64,000 nt of DNA from Antiquaquibacter metalliresistens (lineage in GTDB: Bacteria; Actinomycetota; Actinomycetes; Actinomycetales; Microbacteriaceae). Location: assembly GCF_029211225.1 (NCBI RefSeq), contig NZ_JARGEM010000002.1, forward strand, positions 248,001 to 312,000, written 5' to 3'. Shown piece after piece: positions 34,984 to 43,877 of the stretch. The notes beneath the pieces are model-generated. The model did not search any database. It was not told the DNA's origin and saw only the letters and a list, made by a program, of their open reading frames with translations. A program made the translations under genes and the position numbers. Position 1 is the first letter of the stretch; each line of letters begins with the position of its first letter.

Positions 34984-36488
34984 AGCGATGGCTGGACCGC
35001 ACCACCGGCGCCGTGCCGATGTACAAGCTCGTCGTGATGTCGCTGGTGCTCATCGAGCTCGCCGCGATCGTCTTCGCCGCGCTCGGTCTCGTGCCGCGCG
35101 ACCCGCTCGCCATCGCGGTGTCCTCGGTCGTCGCGGTGGCGGCGAGCCTGGCCGGCACCTGGGCGGCCTCGCTCGTCGCGCGCGTGAAGCTGCATCTCGA
35201 GTCATCCATCATCACCGGCCTGCTCGTCTTCTTCGTGTTGGAGCCGAAGCTCGAGCTCGTGGCGCTCGCCGGTGTCGCGCTCGCCGCGGCCCTCGCCGGT
35301 GTCTCGAAGTTCCTCGTCGCGGTGCGGGGGCGCCACGTGTTCAACCCGGCGGCGCTCGGCGCGTTCGTGGTCGGACTCGTCGGGTTGAGCTACCCCGCGT
35401 GGTGGGCCGGCACCCCGGCACTGCTGCCGTTCGTCGCCGTCACCGGGTTCCTGGTGCTCTACCGCACCCAGCGCCTGGGCGTCGGGCTGTTCTTCCTCGC
35501 ACTCACCAGCGTCGTCTTCGGGCTGCGCATCGCCATCGCCGGCGGCACCGTAGGGGACTGGCTCGGGCTCGCCCTGCTCTCCTCGCCCGCGGTGTTCCTG
35601 GCGGTGTTCATGCTGAGCGAGCCGCTCACGCTGCCTCCGCGGCGCTGGCAGCAGCTCGTCGTCGCGACCGTCGTCGCGCTGCTGTTCACCATCCCCTTCA
35701 ACATCGGGCCGCTCTACTCCAGCCCGCTGCTCGCGCTGCTGGTGGGCAACCTCCTCGCGTTCTTCTTCGGTCAGCGCCGCGCCATCCGCATGACCTACCT
35801 CGGCAAGACGCAGCTGTCGCCCACGACCTGGGAGCTGTCGTTCCAGCCGTCGCGGGCCGTGCGCTTCGTGCCCGGGCAGTACATGGAGCTCACCATCCCG
35901 CACCGCCGGGCCGACTTCCGCGGCAGCCGACGCTACTTCAGCATCTCCTCGGCCCCGAGCGCGACCGCACCCATCACCTTCGCGATCACGGTGCCGAGCA
36001 AGTCGTCGAGCTTCAAGCAGGCGCTGCTCGACCTCGAGCCCGGCGCGATCGTGCACGGCACCGGCGTCGGCGGCGACTTCGCGCTGCCCGTCAAGGTGTC
36101 CGAACCGCTGCTGCTCGTGGCGGGCGGCATTGGCATCACGCCGTTCGCCTCGCAGCTCGCGCACGCGACCGAACGCGGTGAGCACCGGAATGTCGTGGTC
36201 GTCTACGCGACGAGCGCCGCGGGCGAGCCACCGTACGCGTCCCTGCTCGAGCAGTCCGGGGCGCGGGTCGTGCTCTACTCCCCCGAGCCTCCCGACCCGC
36301 TGCCGACCGGCTGGACCTACGGCGGTGCGGGCCGGGTGACGGGCGAGCGGCTCGCGGCGGACGTGCCGGATGCCGCCGGGCGTCGCACCTTCATCTCCGG
36401 CCCGCCGGCGCTCGTCTCGGAGCTCCGCCACGCCCTGCGCGGCCAGGGCGCCCGCCGCGTGCACACGGACGCGTTCTCCGGCTACTGA
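34980..36488 (+). CDS. NqrB/RnfD-like membrane domain fused to ferredoxin-NAD(P) reductase-type flavoprotein
   Basis: 502 residues. Residues ~1-270 hold about eight to ten helices with RGRHVFNPAALGAFVVG, resembling the NqrB/RnfD family. Residues ~275-502 are an FNR-type module: RFVPGQYMELTIPH, RRYFSISSAP (~316-325) for FAD, and VAGGIGITPFASQL (~380) for NAD(P)H, ending RVHTDAFSGY. The fused protein could take electrons from NAD(P)H and pass them across the membrane to the flavinylated lipoprotein made by the first two genes. The canonical NqrB flavinylation SGAT is not seen. It is translationally coupled to apbE. Confidence 0.88.
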   Translation: MKRWLDRTTGAVPMYKLVVMSLVLIELAAIVFAALGLVPRDPLAIAVSSVVAVAASLAGTWAASLVARVKLHLESSIITGLLVFFVLEPKLELVALAGVALAAALAGVSKFLVAVRGRHVFNPAALGAFVVGLVGLSYPAWWAGTPALLPFVAVTGFLVLYRTQRLGVGLFFLALTSVVFGLRIAIAGGTVGDWLGLALLSSPAVFLAVFMLSEPLTLPPRRWQQLVVATVVALLFTIPFNIGPLYSSPLLALLVGNLLAFFFGQRRAIRMTYLGKTQLSPTTWELSFQPSRAVRFVPGQYMELTIPHRRADFRGSRRYFSISSAPSATAPITFAITVPSKSSSFKQALLDLEPGAIVHGTGVGGDFALPVKVSEPLLLVAGGIGITPFASQLAHATERGEHRNVVVVYATSAAGEPPYASLLEQSGARVVLYSPEPPDPLPTGWTYGGAGRVTGERLAADVPDAAGRRTFISGPPALVSELRHALRGQGARRVHTDAFSGY

Positions 36489-36502
36489 CGCCCCCACATC
36501 CC

Positions 36503-36564
36503 GCCGAGGGGTCGCAACACGCCGCAGCGCCGGCGGCGTGGGCGGCATGTTGCGACCCCTCGGC
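36503..36564. repeat. 17-bp inverted repeat (CCGAGGGGTCGC type), cruciform-capable
   Basis: GCCGAGGGGTCGCAACA (36503-36519) and TGTTGCGACCCCTCGGC (36548-36564) are perfect inverted copies. The 28-bp centre contains a smaller CGCCG/CGGCG stem. It lies in the 107-bp gap after the FNR fusion gene and may serve as its terminator. The 13-mer GCCGAGGGGTCGC recurs inside the HxlR gene (43583-43595), consistent with a dispersed repeat. Confidence 0.7.
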
Positions 36565-36583
36565 AGGTGACGGTGGGGCGCCG

Positions 36584-36589
36584 TAGCAT
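36584..36589 (+). promoter_or_regulatory. -10 box for leaderless YdeI-like gene
   Basis: TAGCAT, 6 nt before the ATG at 36596. Confidence 0.45.
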
Positions 36590-36595
36590 GACGGC

Positions 36596-37168
36596 ATGGT
36601 GTCGTTCGCGGACAAGGCGCTGCTCGATGTGGCGACCGCGCAGGAGTGGGAGCGCTGGATCATCGAGCACGGCACCGATGACGGCGTGCGGCTCAAGCTG
36701 CGCAAGCGCACGTCGAGCGCGCCCGGCCTCACCTACGACGAGGCGCTCGACGTCGCGCTCTGCCACGGCTGGATCGACGGCCAGGTCGCGCGATTCGACG
36801 ACGACTACGTGCTGCAGGCCTTCACGCCGCGCCGTCGCAACAGTCCGTGGTCGCAGCGCAACGTCGGCCACGTCGAGCGCCTCACCGCCGAGGGCCGCAT
36901 GCGCCCGGCTGGTCAGGCCGAGATCGACCGGGCGAAGGCCGACGGACGATGGGATGCCGCCTACCGCGTCAAGGACGCGCCGGTGCCCGACGACCTGCGC
37001 GCCGCCCTCGACGCGAGCCCCGCTGCCGCGGCCTTCTTCGAGACCATCAGCGCCCAGAACCGCTGGGCGATCATCTTCCGTCTCAGCCAGCTCAAGCGCG
37101 CCGATTCCCGCGAGCGCAACATCCTCAAGTACGTGGCCATGCTCGAGCGCGGCGAGACGCTGCACTGA
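36596..37168 (+). CDS. YdeI/OmpD-associated family protein
   Basis: 190 residues. The sequence matches the bacteriocin-protection YdeI/OmpD-associated family, recognised by ALCHGWIDGQVARFDDDYVLQAFTPRR, then NSPWSQRNVGHVERLTAEGRM, and a C-terminal YdhG-like helical tail (LSQLKRADSRERNILKYV). It is soluble and cytosolic. Its biochemical role is unknown; relatives are linked to stress and polymyxin tolerance in some bacteria. It is a single-gene unit. Confidence 0.85.
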   Translation: MVSFADKALLDVATAQEWERWIIEHGTDDGVRLKLRKRTSSAPGLTYDEALDVALCHGWIDGQVARFDDDYVLQAFTPRRRNSPWSQRNVGHVERLTAEGRMRPAGQAEIDRAKADGRWDAAYRVKDAPVPDDLRAALDASPAAAAFFETISAQNRWAIIFRLSQLKRADSRERNILKYVAMLERGETLH

Positions 37169-37214
37169 CCGTCAGCCTTCGGCGAACATCGCCCCGCACC
37201 GATGCGCGCGTGCC

Positions 37215-37247
37215 TACACTCTGATTGTTGAGTCAACCCGACTCAAG
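37215..37247 (+). promoter_or_regulatory. Heat-shock promoter with HAIR operator (HspR site)
   Basis: TACACT (37215-37220) is a good -10. TTGAGT (37228-37233), 7 bp, ACTCAAG (37241-37247) matches the HspR-associated inverted repeat CTTGAGT-N7-ACTCAAG in all but the outermost base. It covers the expected start point of hsp20, so HspR binding would block transcription. HspR itself is not in the window. Confidence 0.85.
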
Positions 37248-37290
37248 TTTTCAGGAGTGGCCGATCACCCGGCCGAAGGAGTTGAACCTC

Positions 37291-37710
37291 ATGGCAACCG
37301 CCACCAGCCCGTTCCGCCAGGTCGGTCGCGTCGCGACCTACCAGCCCCAGTTCCGTTCCGGCCCGCGTCTTGCCGCCGTGGACATCTACCGTGCCGACGA
37401 CGTGTTCACGCTCGCGGTCGACCTGCCCGGTGTCGACGCGAACTCGATCGACGTCGACGTCGACGGCCGCACCCTCACCATCCGCGCGACCCGCACGGCG
37501 CCCGCCGTCGAGGGCGCGACCTGGATCTCGCGCGAGCGCTCCACCGGCGCCATCGTGCGGCGCGTGACCCTCGGCGACGGTATCGACACCGAGCACATCT
37601 CGGCCGACTACGTCAACGGTGTGCTCACCGTCAGCATCCCGGTCAGCGAGCAGGCCAAGCCGCGCAAGGTCGCCGTCGTCGGCGCCCCCGAGGTGGCCGC
37701 CGCGCAGTAG
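37291..37710 (+). CDS. Hsp20/alpha-crystallin small heat-shock protein
   Basis: 139 residues from the ATG at 37291 (GAAGGA 10 nt upstream). The alpha-crystallin domain runs about 28-130: VDIYRADDVFTLAVDLPGVD, VDVDGRTLTIRATR, and ISADYVNGVLTVSIPV, followed by a short Ala-rich tail. It binds unfolding proteins as an ATP-independent holdase. HspR control is predicted from the HAIR element; a strong bidirectional terminator follows. Confidence 0.95.
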   Translation: MATATSPFRQVGRVATYQPQFRSGPRLAAVDIYRADDVFTLAVDLPGVDANSIDVDVDGRTLTIRATRTAPAVEGATWISRERSTGAIVRRVTLGDGIDTEHISADYVNGVLTVSIPVSEQAKPRKVAVVGAPEVAAAQ

Positions 37711-37724
37711 CAGCAGCAACAACG

Positions 37725-37762
37725 CGAAAGGCCCGGAAGCGCGATCGCTTCCGGGCCTTTCG
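37725..37762. terminator. Bidirectional terminator between hsp20 and icd
   Basis: CGAAAGGCCCGGAAGCG (37725-37741) and CGCTTCCGGGCCTTTCG (37746-37762) form a perfect 17-bp stem with loop CGAT. The A and T runs at the base suit both directions. It lies 14 bp after the hsp20 stop and 11 bp after the icd stop. Confidence 0.88.
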
Positions 37763-37773
37763 TCGTGTCTGCG

Positions 37774-38988
37774 CTACGCCAGTCGCGCCGCGAGCGCCTT
37801 GTCGAGCGTGTCGAGGAACTCCTCGGTGGTCTCCCACTGCTGGTCGGGACCTACGAGCAGGGCGAGGTCCTTGGTCATGTGACCGGCCTCGACAGCCTTG
37901 ATCACGACATCCTCGAGCGTGTCGGCGAACTCGATGAGCGCCGGGTTGCCGTCCAGCTTGCCGCGGTGCTGCAGACCACGGGTCCAGGCGAAGATCGAGG
38001 CGATCGGGTTGGTCGAGGTGGGCTTGCCCGCCTGGTGCTGACGGTAGTGACGCGTGACGGTGCCGTGCGCGGCCTCCGCCTCGACGACCTTGCCGTCCGG
38101 AGTGGCGAGCACGCTGGTCATGAGGCCGAGCGAGCCGAAGCCCTGCGCCACGGTGTCGGACTGCACGTCGCCGTCGTAGTTCTTGCACGCCCAGACGTAG
38201 CCGCCCTCCCACTTCATGGCGGAGGCCACCATGTCGTCGATGAGGCGGTGCTCGTAGGTGAGACCCTTCTCGTCGAACTTCGCCTTGAACTCGGCGTCGA
38301 ACACCTCCTGGAAGATGTCCTTGAACCGGCCGTCGTAGGCCTTGAGGATGGTGTTCTTGGTCGAGAGGTACACCGGGTAGTTGCGGTCCAGGCCGTAGTT
38401 CAGGCTCGCGCGCGCGAAGTCGCGGATCGAGTCATCCAGGTTGTACTGCACCTGGGCGACACCCGAACCGGGCGACTGGTACACCTCGAACTTCAGCGGC
38501 TCGGAGCCGTCTTCCGGGGTGAACTCGACCGTGAGCGTGCCCTTGCCCTGGAAGCGGAAATCGGTGGCGCGGTACTGGTCGCCGAACGCGTGGCGGCCGA
38601 TGATGATCGGCTTGTTCCAGCCGGGCACCAGGCGCGGGATGTTGGAGATGATGATCGGCTCGCGGAAGATCACGCCGCCGAGGATGTTGCGGATGGTGCC
38701 GTTCGGGCTCTTCCACATCTGCTTGAGGCCGAACTCCTCGACGCGAGCCTCGTCGGGCGTGATGGTGGCGCACTTGACGCCGACACCGTGCTTCTGGATG
38801 GCGTGCGCCGCGTCGATCGTGACCTGGTCGTCGGTCGCGTCGCGGTTCTCGATGCCGAGGTCGTAGTACTCGAGGTCGATGTCGAGGTACGGGTAGATGA
38901 GCGTGTCCTTGATCTTCTGCCAGATGATGCGGGTCATCTCATCGCCGTCGAGTTCGACGACGGTTCCCTCTACCTTGATCTTGGACAA
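37774..38988 (-). CDS. icd: NADP-dependent isocitrate dehydrogenase
   Basis: 404 residues, the homodimeric class common in actinobacteria with eukaryotic-like IDHs. It oxidises isocitrate to 2-oxoglutarate. Signatures: [25 protein letters not shown] substrate loop, [21 protein letters not shown] with metal-binding Asp residues, and [12 protein letters not shown] for NADP. The start is a TTG at 38988 with GAAGGAG 7 nt upstream. A palindromic operator overlaps the presumed -35 region. Confidence 0.96.
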   Translation of the reverse strand: MSKIKVEGTVVELDGDEMTRIIWQKIKDTLIYPYLDIDLEYYDLGIENRDATDDQVTIDAAHAIQKHGVGVKCATITPDEARVEEFGLKQMWKSPNGTIRNILGGVIFREPIIISNIPRLVPGWNKPIIIGRHAFGDQYRATDFRFQGKGTLTVEFTPEDGSEPLKFEVYQSPGSGVAQVQYNLDDSIRDFARASLNYGLDRNYPVYLSTKNTILKAYDGRFKDIFQEVFDAEFKAKFDEKGLTYEHRLIDDMVASAMKWEGGYVWACKNYDGDVQSDTVAQGFGSLGLMTSVLATPDGKVVEAEAAHGTVTRHYRQHQAGKPTSTNPIASIFAWTRGLQHRGKLDGNPALIEFADTLEDVVIKAVEAGHMTKDLALLVGPDQQWETTEEFLDTLDKALAARLA

Positions 38989-39022
38989 ACGGAACTCCTT
39001 CTAGTCTTTTGGGCCGTGAATC

Positions 39023-39028
39023 AGCATA
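39023..39028 (-). promoter_or_regulatory. -10 box of icd promoter
   Basis: TATGCT on the minus strand, about 35 bp before the TTG start. The matching -35 position falls inside the palindrome at 39040-39063. Confidence 0.5.
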
Positions 39029-39039
39029 CTCGCTTCCCC

Positions 39040-39063
39040 AACTATCTTGATATCGAGATAGTT
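39040..39063. promoter_or_regulatory. 24-bp palindromic operator between icd and the GNAT gene
   Basis: AACTATCT (39040-39047), T, GATATC, G, AGATAGTT (39056-39063): perfect except for one central pair. TCTTGATATC-type palindromes are typical of MarR or PadR dimers. It covers the icd -35 and lies just upstream of the GNAT promoter. The cognate regulator is not in the window. Confidence 0.6.
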
Positions 39064-39086
39064 ACGCGTTCGTCACACTCCCGCGT

Positions 39087-39092
39087 TAGCCT
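39087..39092 (+). promoter_or_regulatory. -10 box for leaderless GNAT gene
   Basis: TAGCCT, 6 nt before the ATG at 39099. Confidence 0.45.
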
Positions 39093-39098
39093 GGTCGC

Positions 39099-39551
39099 AT
39101 GGCTGCGTTGAGGCTCGAGGAACTGTCCGCGAAGACGATCGTCGCGGCCAACTCGCTCACACTGCGGCGCGGCCAGGAGCAATTCGTCACGCCGCCGTCA
39201 TATGCGATCGCCGACGCGGCCCTCAACCCCACCACCTCGTGGCCGCGCGTGGTGCTCGACGGGGATGAGGTGATCGGCTTCATCCGGGGCAACTTCGACC
39301 CGGAGGCGCCCGAGGAGCAGTTCCGCAGTTGCGTCTGGCGGGTCAGTGTCGCCGCCGACGCGCAGGGGCGCGGCGTCGGCCGGTTCGCCGTGCACGCCCT
39401 CGCGGAGGAGGCCCGCACCCGCGGCTTCGAGCGCCTCACCGCGATCTGGGAGCCGGGCGACGAGGGACCCGAGGAGTTCTTCCTGCGCGTGGGCTTCGCA
39501 ATCGTCGGCCAGACCGAGTACGGCGAGAACCTCGGCGTACTGACGCTCTAG
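39099..39551 (+). CDS. GNAT-family N-acetyltransferase
   Basis: 150 residues. The acetyl-CoA pyrophosphate loop is QGRGVG (89-94) inside VSVAADAQGRGVGRFAV. The preceding strand VVLDGDEVIGFIRG and the C-terminal FLRVGFAIVGQTEYGEN resemble polyamine or diamine acetyltransferases (BltD-like), a tentative assignment. Its TAG directly abuts the GTG of the next gene, so the pair is probably co-expressed. Confidence 0.88.
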   Translation: MAALRLEELSAKTIVAANSLTLRRGQEQFVTPPSYAIADAALNPTTSWPRVVLDGDEVIGFIRGNFDPEAPEEQFRSCVWRVSVAADAQGRGVGRFAVHALAEEARTRGFERLTAIWEPGDEGPEEFFLRVGFAIVGQTEYGENLGVLTL

Positions 39552-39862
39552 TGCGACTGCCTGCCGAGGACTTCGTCGGGCGCGTGCTCGAGGTGGTGGC
39601 GTCGATTCCACCGGGCTCGGTCATGACCTATGGCGATGTGGCTGCTGCGGTCGGATCGCGCGCCGCGCGCGCCGTGGGCACGGTGATGGCGCACTACGGC
39701 TCGGACATGCCGTGGTGGCGCGTCGTGCGGGCGTCCGGGCATCCACCGATCGACCACGAGTCCCGCGCGCTCGAGCACTACCGCGCCGAGGCCACGCCCC
39801 TCGTGTGGTCGCGCGAAGGTGCGTACCGCGTCGACCTGCGCGCCGCACGGCACGCGCCGTAG
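39551..39862 (+). CDS. Alkyltransferase-like protein (MGMT fold without cysteine)
   Basis: 103 residues from the GTG at 39551, only the DNA-binding domain of O6-alkylguanine transferases: IPPGSVMTYGDVAAAVGSRAARAVGTVM, then PWWRVVRASG at 54-63. The acceptor Cys of PCHRV is Trp (W55), and the His is also Trp, so it cannot dealkylate DNA. Known ATL proteins flip alkylated guanine and hand it to nucleotide excision repair. It directly follows the GNAT gene. Confidence 0.9.
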   Translation: MRLPAEDFVGRVLEVVASIPPGSVMTYGDVAAAVGSRAARAVGTVMAHYGSDMPWWRVVRASGHPPIDHESRALEHYRAEATPLVWSREGAYRVDLRAARHAP

Positions 39863-39871
39863 CGGCAGCGC

Positions 39872-40150
39872 TCAGATCTCGCAGACCTCGGCCGCCGTGC
39901 CGGCACCCGGTGCCGGGAAGCCGAGCTTGACGGCGAGTTCATCGTCGGTGGGCTCGACCTGGAAGCTGCCGTCGGCGAAGACGATAACCGGGCTGCGGCT
40001 GCCCCCGCTGATCGCGGCCGCGCGCTCGGCATCCTCGGCACTGGCGACGATGTCGTGCCACTGGAACGGCACCTCGAGCGAGTCGAGCAGCGCCTTCGAT
40101 CGCAGGAAGTCGGTGCAGTCGGGCTTGCCGTACACGATGAGGGAATCCAT
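39872..40150 (-). CDS. Glutaredoxin-like/mycoredoxin-like protein
   Basis: 92 residues. Thioredoxin fold (LIVYGKPDCTDFLRSKALLD, SRSPVIVFADGS with the cis-Pro). The redox motif is CTDF (12-15), so only the N-terminal Cys12 is present and the second cysteine of the usual CxxC is missing. A monothiol mechanism with mycothiol is plausible. The ATG at 40150 is 6 nt from a TATGAT box on the minus strand. Confidence 0.82.
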   Translation of the reverse strand: MDSLIVYGKPDCTDFLRSKALLDSLEVPFQWHDIVASAEDAERAAAISGGSRSPVIVFADGSFQVEPTDDELAVKLGFPAPGAGTAAEVCEI

Positions 40151-40156
40151 ATGACG

Positions 40157-40162
40157 ATCATA
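40157..40162 (-). promoter_or_regulatory. -10 box for leaderless glutaredoxin-like gene
   Basis: TATGAT on the minus strand, 6 nt before the ATG at 40150; the closest to the TATAAT consensus among the leaderless boxes here. Confidence 0.55.
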
Positions 40163-40200
40163 TGCACCACCTCTGGCGCGCGCGACGAACAGCGAGTACA

Positions 40201-40229
40201 GTTCGTTGAACGAACACTTGTGCGCACAA
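40201..40229. promoter_or_regulatory. Two adjacent palindromes upstream of pcaIJF, predicted IclR operators
   Basis: GTTCGTT-G-AACGAAC (40201-40215) is a perfect 15-bp palindrome. TTGTGCGCACAA (40218-40229) is a perfect 12-bp palindrome immediately after, followed by another ACGAAC half-site (40230-40234). IclR/PcaR proteins bind 15-bp palindromes of this kind. The array ends 18 bp before the pcaI GTG. The regulator is probably the IclR protein at the end of the operon. Confidence 0.65.
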
Positions 40230-40246
40230 CGAACGAGGACGATGCA

Positions 40247-40960
40247 GTGATCTCGAAGATCGTGCCGAGCCCGGCCGCGGCCGTCGCTGACATCCCCGAC
40301 GGGGCGACCGTGATGATCGGCGGATTCGGTCGTGCCGGGCAGCCCGTCGAACTCATCGACGCCCTGCGCGAGCACGGCGCCGGCGGGCTGACCGTGATCA
40401 ACAACAATGCCGGCAACGGCGACACCGGTCTCGCCGCGCTGCTCGCGGCGGGCCAGGTCGCGAAGATGATCTGCTCGTTCCCGCGACAGGTCGACTCGCA
40501 CGTCTTCGACGCGCTCTATCGCGCGGGCCGGATCGAGCTCGAGCTGGTGCCGCAGGGCACCCTGGCCGAGCGCATCCGCGCCGCAGGAGCCGGCATCGGA
40601 GCGTTCTTCACCCCCACCGGCTACGGCACGGAGCTCGCCGAAGGCAAAGAGGTGCGCACCATCGCCGGGCGACCCCAGGTGCTCGAGCATGCACTCCACG
40701 CGGACTACGCACTGGTCAGCGCCTGGCGGGGCGACCGCTGGGGCAATCTGGTCTATCGCAAGACGGCGCGCAACTTCGGGCCGATCATGGCCTCGGCGGC
40801 ACGCACCACCGTCGCGCAGGTCGATCGGGTGGTCGAGCTCGGCGAGCTCGACCCGGAGGCGGTCGTCACCCCCGGCATCCACGTCGCCCGCCTCGTGCCG
40901 GTGCCGGAGCGCGCCTGGCTGCGCGACGGCGTCTTCGTGGGCGAGGGACGCGCGTCATGA
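40247..40960 (+). CDS. pcaI: 3-oxoacid (3-oxoadipate) CoA-transferase subunit A
   Basis: 237 residues from the GTG at 40247, with GAGGA 8 nt upstream. Subunit A binds CoA: DGATVMIGGFGRAGQPVELIDAL, NNNAGNGDTGLAALL, and TGYGTELAEGKEVR are conserved. With PcaJ it moves CoA from succinyl-CoA to 3-oxoadipate. The stop overlaps the pcaJ start. Assignment to 3-oxoadipate rather than acetoacetate rests on the linked PcaF-type thiolase and IclR regulator. Confidence 0.88.
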   Translation: MISKIVPSPAAAVADIPDGATVMIGGFGRAGQPVELIDALREHGAGGLTVINNNAGNGDTGLAALLAAGQVAKMICSFPRQVDSHVFDALYRAGRIELELVPQGTLAERIRAAGAGIGAFFTPTGYGTELAEGKEVRTIAGRPQVLEHALHADYALVSAWRGDRWGNLVYRKTARNFGPIMASAARTTVAQVDRVVELGELDPEAVVTPGIHVARLVPVPERAWLRDGVFVGEGRAS

Positions 40961-41597
40961 GCGCCGGACTGAGCCGCAACGAGCTCGCCGCACGGATCGC
41001 CCGGGACATCCCCGAGGGCGCGGTCGTGAACCTCGGCATCGGAGCCCCGACGCTGGTGTCCAACTTCCTGCCGCAGGATCTCGAGATCATCCTCCACACC
41101 GAGAACGGCATGCTCGGCATGGGCCCGGAGCCCGCGCCGGAACGGATCGACCCGGACCTCATCAACGCCGGCAAGATCCCCGTCACCGAGTTGCTCGGCG
41201 CCTCGTACTTCCATCAGGCCGACTCGTTCGGCATGATGCGCGGCGGCCACGTCGACATCTGCGTGCTGGGCGCGTTCCAGGTCTCGGTCGGCGGCGACCT
41301 CGCCAACTGGAGCACCGGCGACGCCGATGCGATCCCCGCCGTGGGAGGCGCCATGGACCTGGCGATCGGCGCGCGTCAGGTCTGGGTGATGACCGACCTC
41401 ACGACCCGCGACGGCGCCCCGAAGATCGTGGCCGAGTGCAGCTACCCACTCACCGGTGTCGCCTGCGTCAGCCGCATCTACACCGAACGCGCCGTACTCG
41501 AAGTGACCCCCGACGGCCTGGTGGTCACGGAGCGCTTCGGCGACACCACCCTCGACGACCTCCGCGCCCTGACCGGCCTCGACCTCAAGGAGCAGCC

Positions 41598-41601
<4 letters not shown>
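40957..41601 (+). CDS. pcaJ: 3-oxoacid (3-oxoadipate) CoA-transferase subunit B
   Basis: 214 residues. The catalytic glutamate is Glu49 in HTENGMLGMG, forming the glutamyl-CoA thioester. VNLGIGAPTLVSNFLP and QADSFGMMRGGHVDICVLGAFQVS are family hallmarks. ATGA overlaps on both sides (with pcaI at 40957 and pcaF at 41598) mark a tight operon. Confidence 0.9.
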
Positions 41602-42767
<1,166 letters not shown>

Positions 42768-42777
42768 CGTGATCCAC

Positions 42778-43566
42778 ATGGACGATCACGACCCGACCGC
42801 GCCGTACGTGCAATCACTCGCGCGCGGTCTCGCGGTGATCCGGGCGTTCGATGCTGAGCATCCGAGGATGACCCTCAGCGAACTCGCGGTGCGCACCGAG
42901 CTCACCCGGGCCACCGCTCGCCGCTTTCTCCACACCCTCGTCGACCTGGGATACGTCACGACCGACGGCCGCACCTTCCAGCTCACCCCTCGCGTGCTCG
43001 AGCTCGGATACAGCTACCTGGCGAGCCTCAGCCTGCCGGAGCTCATGCAGGGCCCGCTCGAGGAGCTCAGTCGGCAGACCGGGGAGTCGACATCCGGATC
43101 GGTGCTCGACGGAAGCGACATCGTCTACATCGCACGCGTGCCCGTGCGGCGCATCATGGCGGTGAGCATCACGATCGGTACGCGATTCCCGGCGAGCGCG
43201 ACCTCGATGGGCCGCGTGCTGCTCGCCGGCCGATCGGATACCTGGCTCGACGAGCATCTGACCTCGAGTCCGGCATTCACCCCGCGCACCCAGACCGACC
43301 TCCCCCGGCTGCGGGAGATCATCGCCGAGGTGCGCAGCCAGGGCTGGGCGCTGGTCGATCAGGAGCTCGAGGGCGGCCTGCGGTCGATCGCCGCGCCCGT
43401 GCGCGGCGCCGACGGTGAGGTCGTCGCGGCCGTCAACATCGCGACCACGACCTCGACGGTCGGCACCGATCGCATCCTCGGCGAGTTCCTGCCGCGACTG
43501 CTCGTGACCGCCCACGCCATCGGCGAATCGATCGTGAGGTCGGGGTCCCGACCGGAGCGCCTCTAG
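42778..43566 (+). CDS. IclR-family transcriptional regulator (PcaR/PobR-like)
   Basis: 262 residues. An N-terminal winged helix (QSLARGLAVIRAF, then MTLSELAVRTELTRATARRFLHTLVDLGYV) precedes an IclR effector domain (SASATSMGRVLLAGRSD-like region, LRSIAAPVRGADGEVVAAVNIAT). The YVQSLARGLAVIRAFD opening is typical of PcaR/PcaU. It probably activates pcaIJF with 3-oxoadipate or a related dicarboxylate. Its TAG shares CTAG (43563-43566) with the stop of the convergent HxlR gene. Confidence 0.9.
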   Translation: MDDHDPTAPYVQSLARGLAVIRAFDAEHPRMTLSELAVRTELTRATARRFLHTLVDLGYVTTDGRTFQLTPRVLELGYSYLASLSLPELMQGPLEELSRQTGESTSGSVLDGSDIVYIARVPVRRIMAVSITIGTRFPASATSMGRVLLAGRSDTWLDEHLTSSPAFTPRTQTDLPRLREIIAEVRSQGWALVDQELEGGLRSIAAPVRGADGEVVAAVNIATTTSTVGTDRILGEFLPRLLVTAHAIGESIVRSGSRPERL

Positions 43567-43877
43567 GGCGTGTCGATGGGATGCCGAGGGGTCGCCTCGG
43601 CCTGCTCGGCGCCCCAGCGTCCGAGCGCGAGGACCGTCTCCCGCAGGGCGAGCCCGCGATCGGTCAGCGCGTAGGCCCGAGTGTTGTGCCGCAGGGGCAG
43701 ACGGAACAGCACGCCGGCCGCTTCGAGCTCCCGCAGGCGTGTGGCGAGGATGTTCGTCGGCACTCCGAGATCGCGCTGCAGATCGCCGTAGCGCTGCGGC
43801 CCGTCCAACAACCGCGCCACGATGAGCAGGGCCCACCGCGCGCCGATGACGTCGAGGGCGGCGGCGAGATCGCTCAC
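43563..43877 (-). CDS. HxlR-family transcriptional regulator
   Basis: 104 residues from a GTG at 43877 overlapping the VOC stop (GTGA). HxlR winged helix: ALDVIGARWALLIVARLLDGPQRYGDLQRDLGVPTNILATRLRELEAAG in outline. It lacks the N-terminal cysteine that many HxlR redox sensors use. It probably represses its own two-gene operon through the palindrome at 44286-44304. The 13-mer GCCGAGGGGTCGC, also in the 36.5-kb palindrome, lies in its 3' end. Confidence 0.9.
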   Translation of the reverse strand: MSDLAAALDVIGARWALLIVARLLDGPQRYGDLQRDLGVPTNILATRLRELEAAGVLFRLPLRHNTRAYALTDRGLALRETVLALGRWGAEQAEATPRHPIDTP

